Source: Scardovia wiggsiae F0424
GTDB taxonomy: Bacteria > Actinomycetota > Actinomycetes > Actinomycetales > Bifidobacteriaceae
Length of the DNA stretch: 64,000 nt
Reading direction: 5' to 3'
Assembly (NCBI RefSeq): GCF_000269605.1
Contig: NZ_AKCI01000001.1
Span: 806,001 to 870,000, forward strand
Numbering within the stretch: the first letter of the stretch is position 1; every line of letters starts with the position of its first letter. Shown piece by piece: positions 7,541 through 16,843 of this stretch. The translations under genes were made by a program, and so were the position numbers. The notes beneath the pieces were generated by a model. The model was given only the letters and a program-made list of their open reading frames with translations, was not told the origin of the DNA and did no database searches.

Positions 7541-9427
7541 CTATTCTACGGTCACCGATTTGGCCAGATTCCTGGGCTTATCAACATCGTAGCCTTTCAG
7601 TTTTGCCATATCCATTGCGAACAGCTGCAAAGGCACTACGTCCACCAGCGGGCTCATCAGCGTCGGGCACTGCGGACGCCAGAACACTACATCAGCATAA
7701 TCCCTGACATCATCATCGCCTTCCTCCGCGACTGCAATGCAGTAGGCCCCGCGGGCACGCACTTCCTGGATAGATGAAATGACCTTTGAGTGGAGGATAT
7801 TGCGCCCGCGTGCAGGCGGCACGATAACGACTATCGGCTCGCCTTCTTCCACCAGGGCAATCGGCCCGTGCTTAAGCTCGCCGGCGGCGAAACCTTCAGT
7901 GAACGTATAGGCGATCTCCTTCAGCTTGAGCGCACCTTCAAGCGCAACAGGATATCCCACATGGCGGCCCAGGAAAAGGAAAGACCGCGCACCGGCGAGC
8001 CTCCGTGCAGCCTGTTCAATAACATCAGCCTGGGTATCAAGTATTTCCTGGATCTTTGCAGGCATATCCTTCAGGGACCGGATCACTTCGCGGATCTCAT
8101 CCCGGTACATTGTCCCTTTTATCTGTGCCAGGTACAGCCCGACCAGATAAGCTGCAGTGATCTGGGCAACAAAAGCTTTTGTAGAAGCCACAGCGATCTC
8201 CGGACCTGCATGGGTATACAGTACCGCATCTGATTCCCTCGGGATAGTCGCACCCTGCGTGTTGCAGATAGCGAGGACGCGCGACCCCTGTTCCCTCGCA
8301 TGCCGCAGCGCCATCAGGGTATCCATAGTTTCTCCTGACTGTGAGATCGCTACCACTAAAGTATGCGGGGTCAGAATAGGGTCCCTGTACCGGAATTCGT
8401 GGGCCAGCTCCACTTCGACCGGTATGCGGACCCAATGCTCAATGGCATATTTTGCCACAAGGCCTGCGTAAGAAGCCGTGCCGCACGCCACAACGATTAT
8501 TTTGTCGACAGACCGGAAAACATCTTCACTGATATGGACTTCATCAAGATCAAGGCTGTTCTCCATATCGAAACGCCCCAGAAGGGTATTCTGTACAGAC
8601 GCAGGCTCCTCATGGATCTCCTTGTCCATGAAGGAATCCCAGCCCCCCTTTTCGGAAGCCGACATATCCCAGTCCACAGTGTATTCTCTCGGCTGCGCCG
8701 GGTTGCCGTCAAAATCAGTGACCGTAACAGCATCTGCGCTGATCATGACGGCTTCGTCCTGCCCAAGTTCAAGGGCTTTCTTCGTATACGCAACAAAAGC
8801 TGCAACATCAGACCCGAGGAAGTTCTCCCCGTCCCCGATCCCCACGACGAGAGGGGAATCATGGCGCGCGCCGACTACTATATCAGGCTGGCGCACATCT
8901 ACCGCCAGAAGGGTAAAGGTGCCGGTGACCATACGCGCTGTGCGGCGCATAGCCTTGAAAAGGTCCGGCTTGCCTTCCTCGCTGATGATCTGGTCCTGGA
9001 TCTTGCCCAGAAGCTTTGCAGCCACCTCGGTATCTGTACTCGACGCAAAATGGTATCCCTCAGACTGAAGCTCGAATTTAAGCTGGGGCGCATTTTCAAT
9101 AATGCCATTGTGGATAAGGGCAATACGCCCGTCTTCACTGGTATGGGGATGCGAATTCGTATCGCTGGGTACGCCGTTCGTCGCCCATCGCGTATGCCCA
9201 ATACCAACAGTCGCATCCTGAAGAGGATGCCTCTCTATATCATCGACAAGGTTATTGAGCCTGCCTTCTTTTTTACGTACAGCGGCTTTGCCCATACCGG
9301 GGGCCGCCAGGGCTACTCCCGCTGAATCATACCCTCGGTATTCCAGCCTCTTCAGGCCCTGCAAGCATACTTCCAGCGGCTTCCCGCATGCAATGCCTCT
9401 ACCGGCATATCCCACAATTCCACACAT
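7541..9427 (-). CDS. glmS: Glutamine--fructose-6-phosphate aminotransferase (isomerizing)
   Basis: 628 residues. It makes glucosamine-6-phosphate from fructose-6-phosphate and glutamine, the entry to UDP-GlcNAc and peptidoglycan. The N-terminal class II amidotransferase starts MCGIVGYAGRG with nucleophile Cys2, and contains GHTRWATNG and LIHNGIIEN. Two SIS sugar-binding domains follow (ACGTASYAG, SQSGETMDT, CNTQGATI, ASTKAF), and the C-terminus is KSVTVE as in the family. No SD precedes the ATG. Instead TAGAAT lies seven bases upstream, suggesting a leaderless mRNA. No glmS ribozyme is visible. Confidence 0.97.
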   Translation of the reverse strand: MCGIVGYAGRGIACGKPLEVCLQGLKRLEYRGYDSAGVALAAPGMGKAAVRKKEGRLNNLVDDIERHPLQDATVGIGHTRWATNGVPSDTNSHPHTSEDGRIALIHNGIIENAPQLKFELQSEGYHFASSTDTEVAAKLLGKIQDQIISEEGKPDLFKAMRRTARMVTGTFTLLAVDVRQPDIVVGARHDSPLVVGIGDGENFLGSDVAAFVAYTKKALELGQDEAVMISADAVTVTDFDGNPAQPREYTVDWDMSASEKGGWDSFMDKEIHEEPASVQNTLLGRFDMENSLDLDEVHISEDVFRSVDKIIVVACGTASYAGLVAKYAIEHWVRIPVEVELAHEFRYRDPILTPHTLVVAISQSGETMDTLMALRHAREQGSRVLAICNTQGATIPRESDAVLYTHAGPEIAVASTKAFVAQITAAYLVGLYLAQIKGTMYRDEIREVIRSLKDMPAKIQEILDTQADVIEQAARRLAGARSFLFLGRHVGYPVALEGALKLKEIAYTFTEGFAAGELKHGPIALVEEGEPIVVIVPPARGRNILHSKVISSIQEVRARGAYCIAVAEEGDDDVRDYADVVFWRPQCPTLMSPLVDVVPLQLFAMDMAKLKGYDVDKPRNLAKSVTVE

Positions 9428-9448
9428 GGTTCCAATTCTAACGGAACC
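9428..9448 (-). promoter_or_regulatory. glmS start region: -10 box at leaderless spacing, inside a short inverted repeat
   Basis: On the minus strand TAGAAT (9440-9435) ends seven bases before the ATG, the spacing of a leaderless actinobacterial promoter. The same bases form GGTTCC-N9-GGAACC, a 6-bp hairpin abutting the start codon. A second possible -10, GATAAT (9458-9453), would give a leader of about 19 bases without an SD. Confidence 0.45.
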
Positions 9449-9484
9449 CTGTATTATCTGCCCTCATACGCGCCGAATATACAC

Positions 9485-9520
9485 AAAAGCCGCAGAGCGC
9501 CTTATACGGTACCCTGCGGC
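9485..9520 (-). terminator. Rho-independent terminator of the flavin reductase gene
   Basis: GCCGCAG (9489-9495) pairs with CTGCGGC (9514-9520). On the minus strand the stem is followed directly by TTTTGTGT. It lies between the end of the reductase gene and the glmS promoter region. A further imperfect stem (CAGGCCTGTC with GACAGGCCCTG) lies at 9564-9611. Confidence 0.6.
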
Positions 9521-9624
9521 ATAGCACGACATCGCTGTAAAATGTGCAGGACAGATTCTGCACCAGGCCTGTCTGACCTCTGATACCAGTCCGGCCGGAC
9601 AGGCCCTGCGCCATGCCCCCGTAC

Positions 9625-10197
9625 CTAATGCCGGGGATTCTGTTCTACAAGCCTGACGAAACCGTCGATATAGCCTTTGACAAAATTGCGGGTAGATTCA
9701 CTGGCGAATTCCCCGCTGCCGTTGACCATATCTGCTGACTTGCCCAGGAACACTTCAGGCTGCCCCATCAGCGGCATATCAAAATATGATAATGCCAGGC
9801 GCAGGGACTTCTGTGAGCTGTAACCGCCCATTGCGCCTACAGAATGGCTGATTATCCCTGCAGGCAGGCCTTTCCACGCTACATCGCCGTTAGGCTTGGA
9901 AGCCACATCAATAGCATTCTTCATTACTGCAGGGACGAGACGGTTGTTCTCAGCAGTCACAAAAAGTACACCATCACTGGCCTTGACAGTATTGCGGAAA
10001 TCAGTATAGCTCTGCGGGAGGGGGGCATAATCCTCTTCAGGATTATCATAATCCGCGTTATACAGAGGCAGACCGCCAATCTCTGCTATCCGCGCGTTAT
10101 ACCCTTCAGGGAACATGGGGATAACTGCCCTGGCAATTTTACGGGCAATCGAGCCCCTGCGAAGGCTTCCTACAAGTACGGTAATTTCTTTTGCCAC
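9625..10197 (-). CDS. NADPH-dependent FMN reductase family protein
   Basis: 190 residues from GTG 10197, chosen because GAGGAGG lies five bases before it; the ATG at 10215 has no SD. The flavodoxin-like FMN_red fold is shown by the phosphate-binding loop VGSLRRGSIARKIA, the flavin-contact segment TAENNRLVPAVMKNAIDVAS, and GAMGGYSSQKSLR. Members (ChrR, YieF, azoreductase-like) reduce FMN, quinones or azo compounds with NAD(P)H. It is a single-gene unit with its own terminator. The physiological substrate is unknown. Confidence 0.85.
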   Translation of the reverse strand: MAKEITVLVGSLRRGSIARKIARAVIPMFPEGYNARIAEIGGLPLYNADYDNPEEDYAPLPQSYTDFRNTVKASDGVLFVTAENNRLVPAVMKNAIDVASKPNGDVAWKGLPAGIISHSVGAMGGYSSQKSLRLALSYFDMPLMGQPEVFLGKSADMVNGSGEFASESTRNFVKGYIDGFVRLVEQNPRH

Positions 10198-10326
10198 TAT
10201 GGCCTCCTCAATCATTCAGATACATGCTGTATGCCTCTGGCACATAAGTATGCGCCTCTATCAACAATACAGCAGGCAGCATGCGGTATTCCACAAACGT
10301 GAGAAAAGCCACAGCACGTAAAATGT

Positions 10327-10812
10327 TCAGGCAGCCCCTAAATTATGCAGACGCATCTGCCGCTGGGCATCGCGCTTGTCCTGCTGCTCACGCAGGGCCT
10401 GGCGTTTATCGTACTCATGTTTGCCTTTTGCAAGCGCAATCTCGACTTTTGCCCTGCCGTCCTTAAAGTACAATGACAGCGGCACGATCGTATACCCTTT
10501 GGCCTCAACGCCGCGTTCAAAACGCATGATCTGGTCAGCATGGAGAAGCAGTTTGCGTTTGCGTTTCGGGACATGGTTCGTCCATGTGCCATTAAGGTAT
10601 TCAGGGATATTCGCCCCTTCAAGCCACATCTCATGATGCAGGTCAATGCTGACAAAAGACTGGGTCAATGATGCCCTGCCTTCGCGCAGGCTCTTTACCT
10701 CAGTTCCCTGCAGGACAAGCCCGGCCTCAACCGTGCTGTCAATAGTGTAATCATGTCGGGCGCGCCTGTTCACTGCTATTGTCTGTGTGCCGGCACTGTT
10801 ATTCTTCGGCAT
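10327..10812 (-). CDS. smpB: SsrA (tmRNA)-binding protein
   Basis: 161 residues from ATG 10812. SmpB carries tmRNA to stalled ribosomes in trans-translation. It has the N-terminal VNRRARHDYTIDSTVEAGLV, GTEVKSLREGRASL, EGANIPEYLNGTWTNHVPKR-type blocks, and the C-terminal basic tail KGKHEYDKRQALREQQDKRD that enters the mRNA channel. A longer in-frame upstream extension is ignored because homologues start at this methionine. The tmRNA gene itself is not visible nearby. Confidence 0.96.
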   Translation of the reverse strand: MPKNNSAGTQTIAVNRRARHDYTIDSTVEAGLVLQGTEVKSLREGRASLTQSFVSIDLHHEMWLEGANIPEYLNGTWTNHVPKRKRKLLLHADQIMRFERGVEAKGYTIVPLSLYFKDGRAKVEIALAKGKHEYDKRQALREQQDKRDAQRQMRLHNLGAA

Positions 10813-10928
10813 ACCGATACCCCTTGTTTTATAGAGAAATACAGATATGAATATATGAATATATGGCCACTGCCTGCTGCCTGCCGCGCCTGCCGGCACC
10901 CCGGGATGCCTTGAGCCTGCGCACAGGC

Positions 10929-12383
10929 CTAGTAATGGATATAGCGGTAGGAACCTGCATTTCCCAGTATGCGGGTTAATATCCTTCCATGGTTCTTGGC
11001 TCCGCATTCGGAAATAAGGATCGTCCCGTTCGCATTCACACGTTCGACAACAGCCACATGCCCGTAAACCGGCGATGAGCCCGCCTGCCCGGGAAGGAAG
11101 GATACTGCCGCACCCACGTGCGGGGTATTATTCACATAATATCCTAAAGCCGCAGCCTTAGATGCCCATTCCCCGCCGTTGCCAAGATACGACCCTACCG
11201 GCAGCGCAAGCTGAGTACGGCGTATATACGCCCACCATGTGCACTGGCTCCACGGATAGGCCCCGCCCAGAACAGACGTGCGCCCGGTGGCATGGCCGTA
11301 ACATGTGGTGGCAGTTGCAGAGCAGTTACCCGGCACGGAATAATTCATACCCCGTGCGGTAGCACCTGGGTTCGCCGGTGCCGGGATCACTGCCGGGGCT
11401 GTATTCCTGCCTCGGGAAGATGATCCTGATGTATTCCTTTGCGCAGCTGCCCTTCTGGCCGCTTCGGCGTTATACTGCTGGGCAGCCAGCTGTGCAGCCC
11501 GGGCCTGCTCGGCAGCCCTTTGCGCAGCAAGCTGCCTGTTATACTGCTCAACTGCCTGCTGGGCCTGGAGCACAGCCACAGCTTCCCTGGCTTCCTGCGT
11601 AGTAAGCTGGCTCTGCATCGCAGTAAGCTCAGCCTGCTTCTGCTGGGACTGTTCCTGCAGCCGTGCAAGGCCTGCTGCCTTCTGCTGCGCCTGGTCAGCC
11701 GCAGACTGTGCAGCTGCCGACGCAGAATCAGCCTGCTGTTTCAGAGAGGAAACACGCTGTTCTATAGCCTCAAGTCGCTGGCGCCGGTTCAGCGACGCAC
11801 TCAGGGTATGTGCGGCATCGTCTGCCTCATTGGCTTCCACACGTGCCACAGCTGAATTTGTCTGCATGTTTTCAATAAAGCTGTCCGCACTTTTCGATTT
11901 GGTCACTACATTCATGATCTGGCCGGAAGCGGAACTGTGGAAGCTTTCCCGCGCTGACTGGGCAACCGCAGCTTTTGAATCATCATAGTCTATGCCGGTC
12001 TGGCGGATACGTTCTTCAAGGGCGGCCCTGTCATTTTTAGCTGCGGCCAGGCGCTGGGCAGCTTCCTGGGCTGTCTGCTGCGCCTTTGAAGCCGTATCCT
12101 GTGCTGAATTTGATGCATCTTCCGCAGCAGGTATCTGATTGTTCACCAGGTCATTAAGCTGCAGCACAGTCTGCTGGAGGTCTGAGTTGACCCCGGCAAG
12201 TTTTTTCCTGACATTTGCCTGGCTCGTCTGGGCCGCAGTCAGATCTTTATACGGGTCGGCATAAGCGCGCGGAACACCTGCCCCTGACAGCGACGCCGCA
12301 GCCATACCGCTGATAAGTACAGCGGATACAGCCAGCCCTACAGCCGGCCGGAACCGGGATACTCTGCTCCATATAGTCGTCAT
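10929..12383 (-). CDS. Secreted CHAP-domain peptidoglycan hydrolase (PcsB/RipC-like partner of FtsEX)
   Basis: 484 residues. A signal peptide ends around AYADPYKD (about 42-46). A long Ala/Gln-rich coiled coil follows (about 47-300), then a Ser/Gly/Pro linker, then a C-terminal CHAP amidase/endopeptidase domain (about 370-484) with catalytic Cys in WSQCTWWAY and His in VYGHVAVVE. This coiled-coil plus Cys-hydrolase build matches PcsB/RipC, whose coiled coil is gated by FtsX. The gene lies directly downstream of ftsE-ftsX, which supports that job in septal wall splitting. A 192-bp gap to ftsX with an inverted repeat allows its own promoter. SD GGAAGG. Confidence 0.88.
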   Translation of the reverse strand: MTTIWSRVSRFRPAVGLAVSAVLISGMAAASLSGAGVPRAYADPYKDLTAAQTSQANVRKKLAGVNSDLQQTVLQLNDLVNNQIPAAEDASNSAQDTASKAQQTAQEAAQRLAAAKNDRAALEERIRQTGIDYDDSKAAVAQSARESFHSSASGQIMNVVTKSKSADSFIENMQTNSAVARVEANEADDAAHTLSASLNRRQRLEAIEQRVSSLKQQADSASAAAQSAADQAQQKAAGLARLQEQSQQKQAELTAMQSQLTTQEAREAVAVLQAQQAVEQYNRQLAAQRAAEQARAAQLAAQQYNAEAARRAAAQRNTSGSSSRGRNTAPAVIPAPANPGATARGMNYSVPGNCSATATTCYGHATGRTSVLGGAYPWSQCTWWAYIRRTQLALPVGSYLGNGGEWASKAAALGYYVNNTPHVGAAVSFLPGQAGSSPVYGHVAVVERVNANGTILISECGAKNHGRILTRILGNAGSYRYIHY

Positions 12384-12452
12384 ACCAGTCCTTCCATCCT
12401 TCGCAACAACAGCTTTTGCCTGTCATCCATACGAACCTGCTTATCTATCCTA

Positions 12453-12518
12453 TGCGATATGGCCGTACAATAGCAAAAATACGGGCACCTTATCCTGCAT
12501 ATCCAAGCCTATATCGCA
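12453..12518. repeat. Inverted repeat between ftsX and the CHAP gene
   Basis: TGCGATATGGC (12453-12463) pairs with GCCTATATCGCA (12507-12518) with a one-base bulge. It lies in the 192-bp gap upstream of the CHAP gene and may be an operator or an mRNA hairpin. Confidence 0.4.
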
Positions 12519-12550
12519 CATAACACCTTATTTTCCAATGTTTTCAGCTC

Positions 12551-12566
12551 AACGCATATATGCGTT
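12551..12566. repeat. 16-bp perfect palindrome after ftsX
   Basis: AACGCATATATGCGTT begins ten bases downstream of the ftsX stop. It could fold as a 6-bp stem with a TATA loop, but there is no U-run. A protein-binding site for control of the CHAP gene is equally possible. Confidence 0.5.
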
Positions 12567-12575
12567 CATATGCAC

Positions 12576-13499
12576 CTATACCTTCAGATACCTGCGGAGG
12601 GAAACAGATGAGGCAATAATCGACAGGAGCACCGCACCGGCGATGAGGAACGGCGACATCATAAGCACCGTATTGATATTGACCATCGTCATCCATGCCA
12701 CATTCTGCGCAGCCCAGTCTGTGATGAACACTTTGACGATCACCCCGAGGGCGGCGCATGACAGGGCTACCCCAATAAGGGTAACGATTATCCCCTCAAG
12801 TATGAACGGCATGCGGATCGTCCAGTTCGACGCCCCGACAAGCCGCATAATCTCAGTCTGGGTCCTGCGTGAAGCCGCGGACAGCCTGATAGTAGTACTG
12901 GTAAGCAGGATCGCCACAAGGACCATAACTGCAGCCAGGACTATGACAACAACAGTCACATTATTCATGACCCGAAGGATCGGGTCGAAAACATCGCGCT
13001 GGTCCTCGACGCTTTCCACATACTTCTTATTGGCCAGGACTTCGGAAACGATCTTATACTTATTAGGGTCTTTCAGCTTGAGATGGATAGAGTCCTGCAT
13101 ATCCCCGGCTGTCAGGGTCCTCCCCTTGTAGACGCCGCCCGGATACCTTTTAAGGAACGTATTCTTATAAAAATCCTCTTTGCTGACGAAAGACATATGT
13201 GCTACAGCGCCATCCGTATCATCGGAGATCGAATTCTCAATATCGACTATCTGATCCTGAGTTGGGGATTTCCCCGCAGAACAGTTCGCAGACTGGCTTG
13301 AGCCGTCGGGGCACAGCCATACGACAACTTCCACCTGCGAATACCAGTCGTTTTTCGCCTGCTGCACCTGCACCTGGGTAAGCACAGAAGCGCCGATGAA
13401 CAGGAACGAGATAAAGGTCACAAGCATAAGCGACACTACCATGATCCCGTTATGCTTCAGGCTTGACCATGTTTCAGAAAGGATCAATCGTAAACGCAT
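12576..13499 (-). CDS. ftsX: Cell division protein FtsX
   Basis: 307 residues with the FtsX topology: a cytoplasmic start, TM1 (about 20-42), a large extracellular loop (about 43-175) that contacts the wall hydrolase, and three more TM segments toward the C-terminus. The loop contains a Cys pair (CPDGSSQSANC). With FtsE it forms an ABC-type mechanotransmitter that activates cell-wall hydrolysis at the septum. Its ATG overlaps the ftsE stop by one base (TGATG). Confidence 0.93.
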   Translation of the reverse strand: MRLRLILSETWSSLKHNGIMVVSLMLVTFISFLFIGASVLTQVQVQQAKNDWYSQVEVVVWLCPDGSSQSANCSAGKSPTQDQIVDIENSISDDTDGAVAHMSFVSKEDFYKNTFLKRYPGGVYKGRTLTAGDMQDSIHLKLKDPNKYKIVSEVLANKKYVESVEDQRDVFDPILRVMNNVTVVVIVLAAVMVLVAILLTSTTIRLSAASRRTQTEIMRLVGASNWTIRMPFILEGIIVTLIGVALSCAALGVIVKVFITDWAAQNVAWMTMVNINTVLMMSPFLIAGAVLLSIIASSVSLRRYLKV

Positions 13500-14545
13500 C
13501 AGTTGCCGCCTTCCTCGTGCGTATCATGTCCCGGATCGTCAGGCTGGTCCGGGCTGCCGCTGTTTTCAGGCAGCAGGCCTTTGCCCCATGTCAGCGTATC
13601 TTCTGCAGACTGGAAAGTATCGGCATACCGTCCGGTACGGCCGGAATGCACACTATTGGCAAGCCGTTTCAGGCCGTCGTCCTCAGCCTCATCGCCGGCC
13701 GGGACGCTTCCCTCCTTGTACCCCTTATCCGCTGCCCGATCCATACTGCCGGCAGGCTTATCATCTCTGCCTTCACTGTTCTGCCTGTCATCCTCAGCCT
13801 GGCTGCCCTGCCCTGAAGATGCCTGTGCCTCGGTTTCCTTGTCGGGGAAATAAACGGAGGAATCATACCCTCCTTTGCGTTCATCACGCACGATCTCCCC
13901 TGTATGGAGTTCAACTACACGCCGCCTCATGGAATTGACGATCTCTTCATTGTGCGTAGCCATAACAACTGTTGTCCCGGTACGGTTGATAGCATCAAGG
14001 ACCTCCATGATCCCCACTGAAGTCGTAGGGTCAAGATTGCCTGTAGGCTCATCTGCAAGGATGATCTGGGGATGGTTCACGTATGCGCGCGCAATAGCCA
14101 CACGCTGGACTTCCCCGCCGGAAAGCTCATGCGGAAGCCTGTCTTCCTTGCCCTTCAGCCCAACAGCTTCCAGCACCTGAGGGACAAGGGTCCTGATAGT
14201 GGAACGTTTGGTGCCGATCACTTCAAGGGCAAATGCTACATTCTGGTAAACCGTCCTGTTCGGCAGGAGTTTATAATCCTGGAAAACAAAACCGATCGTA
14301 CGGCGGTACCGCGGGACATGGCGGTCAGGCATGCGCCGAAGGTCATTGCCCGCAACACGGATATCGCCGCCAGTAGCTTCCTCCTCACGCAGAAGAAGGC
14401 TGAGAAGCGTGCTCTTGCCCGCACCTGATGCCCCCACGAGGAAAACGAATTCGCCCCTGCTGATAGTGAGGCTGATATCATCCAGCGCAGGCCGCGAAGC
14501 GCGGGGGTATATTTTGCTGACATTCTTTAATGAGATCAGTGCCAT
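13499..14545 (-). CDS. ftsE: Cell division ATP-binding protein FtsE with long C-terminal tail
   Basis: 348 residues against about 220-230 usual for FtsE. The ABC domain has Walker [14 protein letters not shown]-loop [16 protein letters not shown], signature ELSGGEVQR, Walker [13 protein letters not shown] and ATHNEE. Residues from about 230 on form an extra tail rich in Asp, Glu, Gly and Ser, predicted disordered. It may recruit other division proteins; that is inference. GGTGGA lies upstream of the ATG. It is co-transcribed with ftsX and follows prfB by 48 bp. Confidence 0.95.
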   Translation of the reverse strand: MALISLKNVSKIYPRASRPALDDISLTISRGEFVFLVGASGAGKSTLLSLLLREEEATGGDIRVAGNDLRRMPDRHVPRYRRTIGFVFQDYKLLPNRTVYQNVAFALEVIGTKRSTIRTLVPQVLEAVGLKGKEDRLPHELSGGEVQRVAIARAYVNHPQIILADEPTGNLDPTTSVGIMEVLDAINRTGTTVVMATHNEEIVNSMRRRVVELHTGEIVRDERKGGYDSSVYFPDKETEAQASSGQGSQAEDDRQNSEGRDDKPAGSMDRAADKGYKEGSVPAGDEAEDDGLKRLANSVHSGRTGRYADTFQSAEDTLTWGKGLLPENSGSPDQPDDPGHDTHEEGGN

Positions 14546-14593
14546 GGTTGTTCCACCCCAGCTTTCCGCAACATGTATACAGTATTAAAATTT

Positions 14594-15715
14594 CTAAGCA
14601 TTACCGGATCCTTTGCGCTGCTGATGCCTCCACCGGATACCCGCATCAATGAGCCCGTCGATGTCGCCGTCAAATACATTCTGGGTATTTGACGTTTCAT
14701 AGCCCGTGCGAAGGTCTTTGACCATCTGATAGGGGTGCAGCACATAGGACCGCATCTGATCCCCCCAGCTGGCCTTGATATCGCCGGCAAGCTCCTTCTT
14801 TTTAGCCGCCTCTTCCTCCTGTTTGATGACCAGAAGGCGGGACTGGAGGACAGACATGGCTGCAGCCCTGTTCTGGATCTGGCTGCGTTCGTCCTGCATC
14901 GTGACCACTATCCCTGTAGGAAGATGGGTGATGCGTACAGCTGAATACGTTGTATTGACACCCTGCCCTCCCGGGCCATGCGACATATACGTATCCACAC
15001 GGATATCAGAGTCCGGGATATCAATGTGGTCTGTCGGCTCAACAAGCGGGATAACTTCCACAGCAGCAAAACTTGTCTGACGGCGTGAATTATTGTCGAA
15101 CGGCGAAATGCGCACCAGCCTGTGCGTGCCGCCTTCTACTGAAAGCTTTCCATACGCATAAGGCGCATCGATCTCAAATGTCGCTGATTTGATGCCTGCT
15201 TCTTCGGCATATGATGTATCCATGACCTGAAGCCTGTACCCATGGCGTTCCGCCCACCGCACATACATGCGCATAAGCATCTGGGCCCAGTCTGCGGCGT
15301 CCACCCCGCCGGCTCCGGAACGGATAGTCACCACTGCAGCACGGTTATCGTATTCACCGTCAAGGAGTGTCTGTATCTCTACATCTGACAGCTCTCTGCT
15401 CACGGCTTTCAGCTCCTCACGGGCCTCATCCCTGCTGTCTGCGTCTTCTTCTTCGCTGCCGAGGCTGTACAGCACCTCAATATCGTCAAGCCTGCTGCCG
15501 ATATCTTCGAGCTGCTTCAGCTCATTCTGCGCCTGTGCCAGCTGGCTTGTCACCCTCTGGGCATTATCCTGGTCATCCCACAGGCCGGGGGCTGCCGCTT
15601 CCTTTTCCAGTCCGGCGATTTTACGGCGCAGGGAATCCAGGCCTACCGCCCGGGTGATCGTAGTGAATTTAGTGCGAGCTTCGCCTAAGTCCTGGGTAAA
15701 GTCATAGTCAGCCAC
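14594..15715 (-). CDS. prfB: Peptide chain release factor 2
   Basis: 373 residues starting at GTG 15715. RF2 terminates translation at UGA and UAA. The stop-codon tripeptide SPF is at 204-206 and the catalytic GGQ at 249-251. The gene is one continuous frame, so the programmed +1 frameshift that autoregulates prfB in many bacteria is absent. It heads the prfB-ftsE-ftsX set. No SD is obvious before the GTG. Confidence 0.97.
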   Translation of the reverse strand: MADYDFTQDLGEARTKFTTITRAVGLDSLRRKIAGLEKEAAAPGLWDDQDNAQRVTSQLAQAQNELKQLEDIGSRLDDIEVLYSLGSEEEDADSRDEAREELKAVSRELSDVEIQTLLDGEYDNRAAVVTIRSGAGGVDAADWAQMLMRMYVRWAERHGYRLQVMDTSYAEEAGIKSATFEIDAPYAYGKLSVEGGTHRLVRISPFDNNSRRQTSFAAVEVIPLVEPTDHIDIPDSDIRVDTYMSHGPGGQGVNTTYSAVRITHLPTGIVVTMQDERSQIQNRAAAMSVLQSRLLVIKQEEEAAKKKELAGDIKASWGDQMRSYVLHPYQMVKDLRTGYETSNTQNVFDGDIDGLIDAGIRWRHQQRKGSGNA

Positions 15716-15898
15716 ACATATAAGACTAGCGTTATGCCGATAACACGCCCCATAATAGCCGATTTTTTAACAGGCTCCGCACAAAACTGCCTGCATGCTG
15801 CCTGAAATATACACTAAAACACGCAAATCTACGGATTCCATGCCCGGCTGTATTTCTGTTCTTACCGTTATACCGTAAAGCCTATCTGAGAAAATCTC

Positions 15899-16696
15899 CT
15901 ATCTGAGAAAATCTTTTTCATTCGGCCGCCGCGTGAGGACAATCGGCCCGTCTTCCGTAACCGCAATAGTATGCTCGCTGTGAGCCCCGCGCGACCCGTC
16001 AACAGATTTAAGGGTCCAGCCGTCGCGTTCATCCTGGTAAAGCTCATCAGTCGTTTCAAAGAACCAGGGTTCAATAGCGATGACCAGCCCGGGGCGCAGC
16101 CTGAATCCGCGGCCTGCACGGCCGTCATTGGCAACGTACGGCTCGCCATGCATAATATGGCCGACGCCATGCCCGCCGAACTCAAGGTTGACAGGGTATC
16201 CGTAGCCGGCAGCGATCTCGCCGATAGTCGCTGAGATATCTCCCAGACGGTTGCCCGGAACGGCTTTGCGTATAGCTGCGTGCAGTGCTTCTTCCGTGCA
16301 CTGGATAAGGCGGAGGTCTTCAGGCCTCTTGTTTTCACCGACAACGAAGCTTATGGCCGAATCGCCTACCCAGCCGCCAACATTGATAGCCAGGTCAAGG
16401 CTGACCAGATCCCCGTCTTTGAGATCGTAATCATAGGGCATCCCATGCAGCACGGCATCATTGACCGAAGTGCAGATGTAGTGTTTGAACGGCCCTGTGC
16501 CGAAATCCGGGGCATAGTCTACATAGCATGACTGCGCGTCAGGCCGGGATTCGATCTGCCCTTTAACATAGTTGTCTATATCAAGCAGATTCGTGCCAAC
16601 AGTCGTCGTTTCACGCAAGTGTTCCAGTATCTTCCCTACAAATGCGCCTGCTGGACGCATGGCTTCGATCTCTTCAGCCGATTTCAGTTCAATCAC
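15899..16696 (-). CDS. map: Methionine aminopeptidase, type I
   Basis: 265 residues from GTG 16696, with GAAAGG seven bases upstream. It removes N-terminal Met from nascent proteins using a two-metal site. Metal ligands of the pita-bread fold are visible: Asp in DLVSLDLAINVGGWVGDSA, His in GHGVGHIMH, and Glu in VIAIEPW and GAHSEHT. No N-terminal zinc-finger extension is present. It is divergent from pepO. Confidence 0.95.
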   Translation of the reverse strand: MIELKSAEEIEAMRPAGAFVGKILEHLRETTTVGTNLLDIDNYVKGQIESRPDAQSCYVDYAPDFGTGPFKHYICTSVNDAVLHGMPYDYDLKDGDLVSLDLAINVGGWVGDSAISFVVGENKRPEDLRLIQCTEEALHAAIRKAVPGNRLGDISATIGEIAAGYGYPVNLEFGGHGVGHIMHGEPYVANDGRAGRGFRLRPGLVIAIEPWFFETTDELYQDERDGWTLKSVDGSRGAHSEHTIAVTEDGPIVLTRRPNEKDFLR

Positions 16697-16843
16697 AACA
16701 GTGCCTTTCCATCGTTCCCTGCCGGAGCATACAGGTTCGCATACGCAGGATGCTTTATACCCTTACTAAGGGTACGGTCTCAGGATACAGACATATTCCG
16801 CACTCCCCTGGATATTGACCGTTCCATACGCTACCGTATAGGT

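Noticed and set aside
9428-9624. glmS ribozyme or other riboswitch upstream of glmS
   Set aside because: No conserved ribozyme core is seen; the region holds only hairpins and -10 candidates, and the leader may be absent.
10198-10326. tmRNA gene next to smpB
   Set aside because: No tRNA-like ends or tag frame found in the gaps around smpB.
15600-15715. Programmed frameshift in prfB
   Set aside because: The gene is one continuous frame with no internal UGA.
16815-16842. Promoter TTGACC ... TATAGG just before pepO
   Set aside because: The predicted start of transcription would fall inside the gene, so the match is probably fortuitous.
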